Part shown: piece by piece, positions 42,850 through 50,565 of the stretch
Numbering within the stretch: the first letter of the stretch is position 1
How the letters are laid out: each line of letters starts with the position of its first letter
Source of the DNA: Thermoanaerobaculales bacterium
GTDB taxonomy: Bacteria; Acidobacteriota; Thermoanaerobaculia; Thermoanaerobaculales; Sulfomarinibacteraceae
Direction: 5' to 3'
Length of the DNA stretch: 64,000 nt
Assembly: GCA_025456145.1 (NCBI GenBank)
Contig: JALOLD010000001.1
Location: 152,240-216,239, forward strand
Notes under the pieces: generated by a model
What the model saw: the letters and a program-made list of their open reading frames with translations, nothing else
What the model was told of the DNA's origin: nothing
The model's database searches: none
Position numbers and translations under genes: made by a program

Positions 42850-44391
42850 TCAGCGGTTCCGCCCGTACTTTTCGTGCGACGACACCCAGTCGAGGGAGGA
42901 GATCGCCGAGGCCAGCGAGATCTCGCCGGCCAGCGCGACCGCGCCGACGATCTCGGCAAGCTTGCGCACCTTCCCCTTGCCCCAGCAGCCGAGCATCTCG
43001 AGGCACTCGCGCTGGGTCGGCAGCCCGACGCCGCCGCCGTAGGTGGCGACGATGAGCGACGGGATGGTCAACGAGATATAAAGGTCCTCGGCCGGAGTCA
43101 GCTCGGTGTAGATGATGCCCGAGCACGACTCGGCGACGTTGGCGACATCCTGGCCGGTGGCGATGAACATCGCGGTGATGCCGTTCGGCGAGTGGGCGCC
43201 GTTGTTGTTCGCGCCCGAGATGAAGGCGCCGACGTTGGAGACCTGGGCGTGGTAGTGGAGGCTGCGCGGCTCGACCCGCATGTGCTGGACGAGGATGTCC
43301 TTCGGGATCACCGCCTCGGCGGTCACCCGCTTGCCGCGGGTCCGCATGATGTTGATCTGCGAGTGCTTCTTGTCGGTGGCGAGGTTCGACTCGAGGTAGA
43401 ACGAGCGGACGTTGTCGAGGTTGTCGAGCATCCACGAGCAGGCGGCGAAGGTCGCACGACCGACCATGTTCTGACCCGCGGCGTCGCCGGTCGCGTAGTT
43501 GAAGCGCAGGTAGGCGAACTTGTTGGCCAGGAAGATGTCGATGTCGAGCAGCTTGGCGACGCTCGAGGTCGCCTCCGCCGCGCGCCGGATCTCGTCGGTG
43601 TTTTGTGCGACCCAGTCGCGGAAGTCGCGGGCCTGGCGGGCCGAGTCGAAGACGAAGACCGGCGCCCGCTGCATCCGGTCGTCCGACACCGTGGCGGTGA
43701 CCCCGCCCGACAGGTTGAGGACCTTCATGCCGCGGTTGTACGACGCCACCAGGGTGCCCTCGGTGGTCGCCAGCGGGACGACGAAGTCGCCCTTCGCGTG
43801 CTCGCCCTTGACGGTGATCGGTCCGGCGAGGCCGATCGGCACCTGGGCGACCCCGACGTAGTTCTCGATGTTGCCCTGGGTGAGCCGCGGGTCGAAGCTC
43901 TGGGCGAAGAGGTGCTCGGGCTTCGCACCGGCGAACGACGTGATGAAGTCGCGCCGGGCGCGGATGATCTCGTCGGAGTAGTTGTCCTCCTTGTCATAAG
44001 GAACCGAGATCCGCTCGTCGCGACCCTCGCGGATCGCGTCCTTGACCTGGAATGACAGCCGGCCGAACGGAGTGGTCTCGAAGTCGATGTCGATGGTGTG
44101 CTTGCCCACCTCGAGGGCGGCGCCGCGCCAGCTGACGGTCATCAGCTTGGCGAGGGGGAATGTCACCGGCGTCTCAGGCGTGATCGCCTCCGGCGCGACC
44201 TCGCCGTCCGCGCCGAGCTCGAAGCGCACCGCCCCGAGGGGCAGCGCCGCTCCGTCGATCTTGATCGCGCGGACCCGGGTCACCACCGCGTCGCTCAGAC
44301 GGTTCTTGAGACCGAACCTCGCGCCGCCGGCGTGGTTCTCCAGGCTCCCGAAGGTGTAGAGCTGCTTGAGAATCAGGGACGGGATCTTCAC
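42850..44391 (-). CDS. Hydroxymethylglutaryl-CoA reductase with N-terminal extension
   Basis: A 513-residue HMG-CoA reductase, the mevalonate-forming step of isoprenoid synthesis. Core motifs resemble class I: ENYVGVAQVPIGLAGP (substrate binding), TTEGTLVASYNRG (catalytic Glu near 212), TDKKHSQINIM (catalytic Lys near 340), GQDVANVAE (Asp near 413) and a C-terminal His in SSHEKYG. The first ~105 residues (KQLYTFGSLENHAGGARFGL onward) form an extra beta-rich domain not present in the standard soluble enzyme. The GTG start at 44391 follows the ribosome site GGAGG. A full mevalonate pathway is not in the window. It is followed by the UbiB-like gene and preceded by the enoyl-CoA hydratase-like gene. 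Confidence 0.9.
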   Translation of the reverse strand: MKIPSLILKQLYTFGSLENHAGGARFGLKNRLSDAVVTRVRAIKIDGAALPLGAVRFELGADGEVAPEAITPETPVTFPLAKLMTVSWRGAALEVGKHTIDIDFETTPFGRLSFQVKDAIREGRDERISVPYDKEDNYSDEIIRARRDFITSFAGAKPEHLFAQSFDPRLTQGNIENYVGVAQVPIGLAGPITVKGEHAKGDFVVPLATTEGTLVASYNRGMKVLNLSGGVTATVSDDRMQRAPVFVFDSARQARDFRDWVAQNTDEIRRAAEATSSVAKLLDIDIFLANKFAYLRFNYATGDAAGQNMVGRATFAACSWMLDNLDNVRSFYLESNLATDKKHSQINIMRTRGKRVTAEAVIPKDILVQHMRVEPRSLHYHAQVSNVGAFISGANNNGAHSPNGITAMFIATGQDVANVAESCSGIIYTELTPAEDLYISLTIPSLIVATYGGGVGLPTQRECLEMLGCWGKGKVRKLAEIVGAVALAGEISLASAISSLDWVSSHEKYGRNR

Positions 44392-44489
44392 GGCGGGACC
44401 TCCGGCTGTCGGCGCTGGCGAGCCGGCCGATTGTAGCACCGGCCCCGTCGAGCCGACATGCCGCACGGCGGCGTGGCGACGCCCGGCGG

Positions 44490-45242
44490 TCAGCGGGCGC
44501 CGAGCTTCGCCGCGAGCGCCGCCAGCGGCCCCTGGACCTCGGGTCTGAACCACTCGGCGACCAGGCTCTCGACATCCGCCGACCGCGACCGCTCGACGAT
44601 CGCGACGAGATCGGCCCGCACCGTCCGGCGGGTGCCGCGCAGCGCGTGAGCGGGCAGCTCGGCGAGCGCCGCGCACCACTCGACCGCCTCCTCGACGACC
44701 CGTTCGACCGGCGTCACCCGGTCGACGAGACCGATCGCCAGGGCCTCGGCCGGCGACATCAGGCTGCCGGTCTGGCACAGCCGCTCGGCCTGGCGCCGGC
44801 CGACCACGCGGGTCAGCGCGTCGGCGACCACCGCCGGCATCGGGATGCCGATCCGCACCTCGTTGAAGCCGACGACGTACGGGCCCTCCGCCATCACCCG
44901 CCAGTCGCAGAACAGCGACAGCACCGCACCGCCGGCCGGGCTGTGACCGGTGATCGCCGCGGCGACCGGAAGCTCGGAGGCGGCGAGGGCGGCCATCGCA
45001 CCGAAGAAGGTCTCGAGGGCCCGCTTCAGCCCGGCGCGGTCCAGCCCGAGCAGCAGGGGCACGTCGAGACCGCCGGTGAACATGCCCTCGGCGCCGGAGA
45101 GCACGAGGGCCGCGGCGCCCTCGGCCGGGGCCGCCGCGACCCGGGCGCCGATCTCGGCCAGCAGCTCCGGGCTGAGCGCGTTGGCCGGCGGACGGGCGAG
45201 CCTCAGCTCGCGGACCCTGCCGTGCTCGATGACCTCGATCAT
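44490..45242 (-). CDS. Enoyl-CoA hydratase/isomerase-family protein
   Basis: A 250-residue crotonase-fold protein. Oxyanion-hole blocks are visible: LSGAEGMFTGGLDVPLLL and ITGHSPAGGAVLSLFCDWR, then FNEVRIGIPMPAV. The usual hydratase Glu pair is not complete, so an isomerase-type reaction is as likely as hydration. ATG 45242 has the ribosome site GGGAGGAA and TACAGT upstream as a possible -10. It lies 98 bases upstream of the HMG-CoA reductase gene in the same direction and may share its transcript. The substrate is not determined. Confidence 0.87.
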   Translation of the reverse strand: MIEVIEHGRVRELRLARPPANALSPELLAEIGARVAAAPAEGAAALVLSGAEGMFTGGLDVPLLLGLDRAGLKRALETFFGAMAALAASELPVAAAITGHSPAGGAVLSLFCDWRVMAEGPYVVGFNEVRIGIPMPAVVADALTRVVGRRQAERLCQTGSLMSPAEALAIGLVDRVTPVERVVEEAVEWCAALAELPAHALRGTRRTVRADLVAIVERSRSADVESLVAEWFRPEVQGPLAALAAKLGAR

Positions 45243-45320
45243 GCCGTTCCTCCCGGCGGGCGGTCGGCCGGACTGTAGCACGCCGGAGATCGGTGTCCTC
45301 GCCAGAGGGCAGGTCGGGCG

Positions 45321-45365
45321 GAATGAGGAATGATGAATGATGAATGGTGAATGATGAGTGATCAG
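45321..45365. repeat. GAATGAT-type tandem repeat
   Basis: About six imperfect GAATGAT/GAATGGT units in a gap of otherwise GC-rich DNA between divergent genes. Similar TTCATCATTC microsatellites are common between genes in some high-GC phyla. Confidence 0.7.
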
Positions 45366-45456
45366 AGCAGAACGGTGGATGCTGATTCGACCTCGAGGTT
45401 GGGAGGGATGGCATCGAAGTTGCTCTGTCCGTCGTCGAATCGAGAAGGAGGTCGCC

Positions 45457-46164
45457 ATGCTCCGCTCCGTCGTCCGCACCGCCGCTATTTCCGCCGCGGC
45501 CCTGCTCCTCGTCGCCGCCGACGCCGACGCCCAGTGGGCCCGCTTCTCCGAGCCGATGAACCAGGTCCGCTTCCGGCTCGGCATCTTCGAGCCCTCGGGC
45601 GATTCCGACGGCTGGGACCGGGTCTTCGAGGGCTTCACCGGCGAGCCGTCCGACCTCCAGGACCTGGTCTGGGGGGCCGACTACCTGCTGCGGACGAGCC
45701 GTCACACCGGGCTTCTGCTCGGCTTCAGCTTCATGCAGGGGGCGACCACCAGCGGCTACACCGACTGGGTCGCCAGCGACGGCAGCGAGATCCGCCACAC
45801 CACCGAGCTCGAGCTCGCCGACCTCACCGCGGCCTTTGTCTGGCGGCCCGGGGGCGGCGCCGTCCGGCCCTACCTCGGCGCGGGCGGGGGTCTCGTCTTC
45901 TACACCCTGACCGACGAGGGGAATTTCATCGATTTCGGCTCGCCGGATCTGCCCGTCGTCTGGGCCTGGTACGGCGCCGAGGGCGACACCTTCGAGCTCT
46001 TCGCCCTGGCCGGGGTCGACATCCCGATCGGCTCGTTCTGGAGCTTCTTCGTCGAGGGCCGCTACCGGTGGGCGTCGGACACCCTCGGCGACGACTACTC
46101 CGGCTTTGGCGAGCTCGACCTCGGCGGCTGGGAGATCAGCGGCGGCTTCGGGTTCGACTTCTGA
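45457..46164 (+). CDS. Outer-membrane beta-barrel protein
   Basis: A 235-residue protein with a signal peptide (TAAISAAALLLVAADADA) and a barrel of about eight strands (RPYLGAGGGLVFY, FFVEGRYRWAS), ending in SGGFGFDF with a terminal Phe. The pattern resembles OmpA/OmpW-like small barrels. ATG 45457 has the ribosome site AAGGAGG. No ligand or function is suggested by neighbours. Confidence 0.75.
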   Translation: MLRSVVRTAAISAAALLLVAADADAQWARFSEPMNQVRFRLGIFEPSGDSDGWDRVFEGFTGEPSDLQDLVWGADYLLRTSRHTGLLLGFSFMQGATTSGYTDWVASDGSEIRHTTELELADLTAAFVWRPGGGAVRPYLGAGGGLVFYTLTDEGNFIDFGSPDLPVVWAWYGAEGDTFELFALAGVDIPIGSFWSFFVEGRYRWASDTLGDDYSGFGELDLGGWEISGGFGFDF

Positions 46165-46283
46165 CCGCCGACCACCGGCCCGGCCGCGTGGTACGATGGG
46201 ATCGAATGATCCGAGTCAACCCGGTCATCACCGAGCCCGCCCGCCGCCGCGGGCGGGAGACAACCCCACCGAGGAGGCAGTGC

Positions 46284-46490
46284 ATGACGTCGAAGCAGGA
46301 GCAGGTCGAGCAGGCAACCCCGAGCCTCGAGAAGCTCAAGGCCGACCACCGGCGGCACGAGCAGCGCCTCGAGGAGCTCAAGCAGAAGTCGTGGCTCACT
46401 CCCGACGAGGAGATCGAGGAGAAACGGCTCAAAAAGCTCAAGTTGCAGCTCAAGGACCAGATGGCAGCCCTGCGCCGTTCGGCCTCCTGA
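46284..46490 (+). CDS. YdcH/DUF465-family small protein
   Basis: A 68-residue all-helical protein, charged and coiled-coil-like, with the DUF465 pattern: LEKLKADHRRHEQRLEEL, a short turn (SWLTPDEE), then EEKRLKKLKLQLKDQMAAL. ATG 46284 follows the ribosome site GAGGAGG. The function of this family is unknown. It lies 10 bases upstream of psd and is probably transcribed with psd-pssA. Confidence 0.82.
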   Translation: MTSKQEQVEQATPSLEKLKADHRRHEQRLEELKQKSWLTPDEEIEEKRLKKLKLQLKDQMAALRRSAS

Positions 46491-46500
46491 CTCGTACCCG

Positions 46501-47139
46501 ATGATCGCTCCCGAAGGCTGGATCTTCGTCTGGATCCCGCTCGCTGCGGGCGGTGCCGCGCTGCTCGCCGGATGGGCGTGGCTGGCCTGGCCCCTGGTCG
46601 CGCTCGGGCTGTTTGCGCTGTTCTTCTTCCGCGACCCGGCGCGCCGCTGCGACGGCGCCCCGGAGATCGCATGCTCTCCGGCGGACGGCCGGGTCATCGT
46701 GATCGGGGCGGCCCCGGACGAGCTCGCCGCCCGCGCCCTGCCCCAGCAGGTCAGCATCTTCATGTCGGTCTTCGACGTCCACGTCAACCGCGCTCCGGTC
46801 GCCGGCACCCTCGTCGATTACCGCTACAACCAGGGCCGCAAGATCTCGGCCTTCAAGGAGAAGGCCTCGCTCGACAACGAGCAGAACCTGTCGGTCTGGG
46901 AGGGTCCGCTCGGCCGGGTCGCGCTCAAGCAGATCGCCGGCCTGATCGCCCGCCGGATCGTCTTCGACCACCGCCCCGGCGACTCGGTGGCCCGCGGCGA
47001 CCGGATCGGGCTGATCCGTTACGGATCGCGGGTCGACGTCTTCCTGCCGGCCGACGCCCGGATCCTCGTCCGGGTCGGCGACCGGGTGCGGGCCGGAGAG
47101 TCGGCCCTCGCCCGGCTCGGGGAGAGGGTATCCGGGTGA
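46501..47139 (+). CDS. psd: Phosphatidylserine decarboxylase proenzyme, short form
   Basis: Decarboxylates phosphatidylserine to phosphatidylethanolamine. The 212-residue protein belongs to the compact membrane-associated class (as in Psd-B/archaetidylserine-type enzymes): N-terminal TM segments (~8-43), SPADGRV (59-65), FMSVFDVHVNRAPV and the self-cleavage motif RYGS with Gly175-Ser176. Cleavage would give the pyruvoyl prosthetic group on Ser176. It overlaps pssA by four bases (GTGA), the usual pairing of the last two steps of phosphatidylethanolamine synthesis. Confidence 0.95.
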   Translation: MIAPEGWIFVWIPLAAGGAALLAGWAWLAWPLVALGLFALFFFRDPARRCDGAPEIACSPADGRVIVIGAAPDELAARALPQQVSIFMSVFDVHVNRAPVAGTLVDYRYNQGRKISAFKEKASLDNEQNLSVWEGPLGRVALKQIAGLIARRIVFDHRPGDSVARGDRIGLIRYGSRVDVFLPADARILVRVGDRVRAGESALARLGERVSG

Positions 47140-47921
47140 GACGCCCGTTCATCCGCCGTCGGCGCGAGGGGGCCCGGCTGCGCCGCGGCATCTACATCAT
47201 CCCGTCGCTGTTCACCGTCGCCAACATGTTCTGCGGCTTCTTCTCGGTGATCGAGTCGAGCCGCGGCCACTTCGAGCCCGGCCAGGGTCACTTCGAGCGC
47301 GCCGCGCTGCTCATCCTCATCGCGATCGTCGCCGACATCCTCGACGGGAGGATCGCCCGGATGACCGGCGCGACGACCGCCTTCGGCGAGGCCTACGACT
47401 CGCTCGCCGACGCAATCTCCTTCGGGATCGCGCCGTCGGTGCTCGCCTACCAGTGGGGGCTCTGGCAGGTGCCGCGGATCGGCGTCGCGGTCGCCTTCCT
47501 CTACCTCGTCGCGGTCGCCATCCGCCTCGCCAGGTTCAACACCACCGTCCACGAATCGAGCGACTTCTCCGGCCTGCCGAGCCCGGCAGGCGCCGGCTCG
47601 ACGGCGATGATGGTGCTGCTCTCGCCGACCCCGGTCAGGCACCCGACCTTCATCCCGGTGGTGGTCGTGGTGATCCTCTGCCTCGCCCTGCTCATGGTCT
47701 CCAGCCTCCCCTACCGCTCGGGCAAGACCGTCGACCTGCGGCGGCAGTGGCCGGCGCCGACCCTCTTCCTCATCGCGGTCGTGTTCTCGCTCGTCACCCT
47801 CGACCCCCGATTGCTAGCGGTGCTCGCGGGGCTGTACGTCCTCTCGGCGCCGGTCAAGGTCCTGGTGCGACGGCTTCGGGGCACGGGCGGGCGATCCGCC
47901 GGCGCCCCCGGGGAGGACTGA
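47136..47921 (+). CDS. pssA: CDP-diacylglycerol-serine O-phosphatidyltransferase
   Basis: Makes phosphatidylserine from CDP-diacylglycerol and serine, the substrate of the upstream Psd. The 261-residue membrane protein has the CDP-alcohol phosphatidyltransferase signature DGRIAR...G...D...D starting at Asp70 (with Gly84, Asp88 and Asp92) and about seven TM helices. The start is GTG at 47136, overlapping the psd stop. The next gene starts on its stop codon (TGATG). It is the Bacillus/Helicobacter-type membrane PssA, not the E. coli peripheral type. Confidence 0.95.
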   Translation: MRRPFIRRRREGARLRRGIYIIPSLFTVANMFCGFFSVIESSRGHFEPGQGHFERAALLILIAIVADILDGRIARMTGATTAFGEAYDSLADAISFGIAPSVLAYQWGLWQVPRIGVAVAFLYLVAVAIRLARFNTTVHESSDFSGLPSPAGAGSTAMMVLLSPTPVRHPTFIPVVVVVILCLALLMVSSLPYRSGKTVDLRRQWPAPTLFLIAVVFSLVTLDPRLLAVLAGLYVLSAPVKVLVRRLRGTGGRSAGAPGED

Positions 47922-48868
47922 TGACCACCAGGATCGTGATCGTCGACCCGTTGACCCTGATCGGACGCGAGCTCGCACGGTGCATCGAGGCCAGCCCCGA
48001 CCTCACCCTCGATATCGACTACCGACACACCGCGGACGACGACGAGCACCAGATCGCCGAGCTCGGCGCCATGCCGGCCCTCGTGCCGCCCCTCGAGGAG
48101 GACGACGAGCTCGACGGCGCGAGCCTGATGGTCGTCGCCAGCGACCAGGCGACGGCGCGGACCCGCCTGATCGAGGGCCTGGTCTCGCGCCGACCCGAGA
48201 TCACTCTGGTCGATGTCGGTCGCTTGCCCGAGCTCGCCGATTTGACGACGCCGGCAACCGGCGCCACCGCCCGGGCGAGCGACCGCCGCCACCTCCGGGT
48301 CGCCCACCCGGCGCTCGTCGCCGCCGCCGAGGTGGTCGCGGCGCTCGGCCCGCTCGACCCGGTTCGCGGTTCGGTCGCCGCGGTCGATCCGGTGTCGTCC
48401 TTCGGGCGCGAGGCCCTCGAGACCCTGGTCCACCAGGCCGGCCGCCGGATGCAGGGGGGCGAACCCGACCACGCCATCGGCGGCCACGTGCTCGCCTTCA
48501 ACCAAATCGCGGTCGACGCGGAGATCCTGTCCGAGGAGGCGGCGCAGCTGCTCCCGGAGCTTCCGATCGCGGTCACCCGCACGCTCACCGGGTGCTTCCA
48601 CGGTCACCTCGCCCACCTCTCGATCGAGCTCGCCGGACCGGTCGACGACTTCGAGGTGAGCGAGGTTCTGGCGGACCACCCCCGACTGGTGATCGTCGAC
48701 CCGCCGGCCGGGCTCGAGCTGGTCATCGACCGCGACGAGGTGCTTGTCACCCGCCCCCGGTCCGCCCCCGATCGCCGGGTCGTCGCCATGACCTGCATCG
48801 TCGACGGGCTCCGCGTCGGCGGCGCCCTGACCGCGGTGGAGATCCTCAGGAACCTCACGGTCCACTGA
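47921..48868 (+). CDS. Aspartate-semialdehyde dehydrogenase-like protein lacking catalytic Cys
   Basis: A 315-residue protein of the Asd family (NAD-binding and dimerisation domains). It resembles the Usg-type paralogues: Rossmann start RIVIVDPLTLIGRELA, SLMVVASDQATART, VAAVDPVSSFGREALETL and HVLAFNQIAVD. Where true Asd has NCST, it reads AHPALVAA, so the nucleophilic Cys is missing and dehydrogenase activity is not expected. It is coupled to pssA by TGATG with ribosome site GGGGAGG. The role is unknown; the placement after psd-pssA may be regulatory or accidental. Confidence 0.8.
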   Translation: MTTRIVIVDPLTLIGRELARCIEASPDLTLDIDYRHTADDDEHQIAELGAMPALVPPLEEDDELDGASLMVVASDQATARTRLIEGLVSRRPEITLVDVGRLPELADLTTPATGATARASDRRHLRVAHPALVAAAEVVAALGPLDPVRGSVAAVDPVSSFGREALETLVHQAGRRMQGGEPDHAIGGHVLAFNQIAVDAEILSEEAAQLLPELPIAVTRTLTGCFHGHLAHLSIELAGPVDDFEVSEVLADHPRLVIVDPPAGLELVIDRDEVLVTRPRSAPDRRVVAMTCIVDGLRVGGALTAVEILRNLTVH

Positions 48869-48941
48869 GACCGAGGGAGGGGACCCACGTCGGCCGGCGT
48901 CTGCGCTAGAATGGCCGTCCACACTGCGCGAGGAGGTCCCG

Positions 48942-50408
48942 ATGAGCAGTCAGTTGCATGACCTGGAGCCGAGGCACCTGTGGCGGCACTTCGACGGGAT
49001 CCGGCGGATCCCGCGCCCGTCCAAGCACGAGCAGAGGATCAGCGAGCACGTCGAAGGGTGGGCGGCCGAGAGGGGCTTCGAGGTCAGGAAGGACGCGGCC
49101 GGTTCGATGGTCATCAGGGTTCCGGCGACCCCGGGTCACGAGGCCGCCGAGACGGTGGTCCTCCAGGGCCATCTCGACATGGTGTGCGAGAAGAACGCCG
49201 ACGTCGAGCACGACTTCATGACCCAGGGGATCGAGGTCGAGGTGGTCGGCGACTGGGTGAAGGCCCGGGGGACCACCCTCGGCGCCGACAACGGGATCGG
49301 CCTCGCAGCAGCGATGGCCCTCGCCGATGACCCGGACGTGGTGCACGGGCCGCTCGAGATCCTCGCCACCGTCGACGAGGAGACCGGGCTGACCGGCGCC
49401 AAGCAGCTCGACCCGTCGCTGGTTTCGGGCAAAATCCTGCTCAACCTCGACACCGAGGAGGACGGCGCGGTCTACATCGGCTGCGCCGGCGGCGCCGACT
49501 GCGACGCCTTCCTCCCCGCCTCGCGCCGGCGCGCCCTCCTCGGGTCGGTGCCGGTCAAGCTGGCGGTTCGCGGTCTGCGCGGCGGCCACTCCGGGCTCAA
49601 CATCATCGAGAACCGGGCCAACGCCATCAAGCTCGCCACCCGGGTGCTCCAGGAGGCGCTCTACGCCAATGTCGACCTCGACCTCGTGACGATCGACGGC
49701 GGGTCGAAGCACAACGCCATCCCGCGCGAGTGCTTCGCCCTGTGCCGGGTCGACAAGGGCCTCGTCGACCGCTTCCGTGAGATCGTCAGAAGCTGCGTCG
49801 CCGACTTCCGCGAGGAGTTCGGCGCGACCGACCCCGATCTCGAGGTCTCGGTCGAGGAGGTCGACGACGACGAGGCGACCCGGCAGGTCCTCAACGTCCA
49901 CGCCCGTGACACCATCCTCCGTCTGCTCGACGCCCTGCCCCACGGGGTGCTGTCGATGTCGCGCGACGTGCCGGGTCTGGTCGAGACGTCGTCCAACCTC
50001 GCCGTCGTCGAGACCCGCGAGAACGGGCTGCGCTTCGTCACCTCGCAGCGGTCGTCGGTCATGCCGGCCCTCTTCGCCGCCCGGCGATCGGTGACCTCGT
50101 GCTTCCGCCAGGCCGGCGCCGCGGTCAGCTACGAGGAGCCGTACCCGGGCTGGAAGCCCAACCCCGCCTCGCCGATCCTCGCCCGCACGGTCGCGGTCTA
50201 TGAACGGCTGTTCGGCGCCAAGCCCGAGATCAAGGCGATCCACGCCGGGTTGGAGTGCGGGCTGCTTCTCGAGAAGGTGCCCGGGATGGACGCGGTCTCG
50301 ATCGGGCCGCAGATCGAGAACGCCCACTCCCCCGACGAGAAGGTCCAGATCTCGTCGACCGCAAAGTTCTACCGCCACGTCGGCGCGCTGCTGGCGGACC
50401 TCGCGTAG
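48942..50408 (+). CDS. pepD: Aminoacyl-histidine dipeptidase (M20)
   Basis: A 488-residue cytosolic di-zinc dipeptidase that cleaves X-His dipeptides such as carnosine. PepD-type metal motifs: LQGHLDMVCEKN (His/Asp), TTLGADNGIGLAAAMAL, ATVDEETGLTGA (catalytic and metal Glu), LRGGHSGLNI and KAIHAGLECGLL. Length and order match bacterial PepD. ATG 48942 has the ribosome site AGGAGG and TAGAAT at 48907-48912 as a -10. It ends at a strong terminator, so it is a single-gene unit. Confidence 0.94.
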   Translation: MSSQLHDLEPRHLWRHFDGIRRIPRPSKHEQRISEHVEGWAAERGFEVRKDAAGSMVIRVPATPGHEAAETVVLQGHLDMVCEKNADVEHDFMTQGIEVEVVGDWVKARGTTLGADNGIGLAAAMALADDPDVVHGPLEILATVDEETGLTGAKQLDPSLVSGKILLNLDTEEDGAVYIGCAGGADCDAFLPASRRRALLGSVPVKLAVRGLRGGHSGLNIIENRANAIKLATRVLQEALYANVDLDLVTIDGGSKHNAIPRECFALCRVDKGLVDRFREIVRSCVADFREEFGATDPDLEVSVEEVDDDEATRQVLNVHARDTILRLLDALPHGVLSMSRDVPGLVETSSNLAVVETRENGLRFVTSQRSSVMPALFAARRSVTSCFRQAGAAVSYEEPYPGWKPNPASPILARTVAVYERLFGAKPEIKAIHAGLECGLLLEKVPGMDAVSIGPQIENAHSPDEKVQISSTAKFYRHVGALLADLA

Positions 50409-50429
50409 TCACGACGCTGCAGATCGCTC

Positions 50430-50453
50430 GGCCCCGGGCACCCGCCCGGGGCC
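50430..50453 (+). terminator. Strong terminator after pepD
   Basis: A perfect 10-bp stem (GGCCCCGGGC, loop ACCC, complement) starting 22 bases after the pepD stop, followed by TTCGTCGTTCC. This is the best terminator-like hairpin in the window. Confidence 0.7.
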
Positions 50454-50565
50454 TTCGTCGTTCCAGCTCTTCTCGTCGACCTCGGCTCGCCGCGAACCGA
50501 GGTCGCCAAGAAGAAATCGACGACTGACTCACTGTCCCCCGCCCCGACGCGCGACAATGGGTTTG

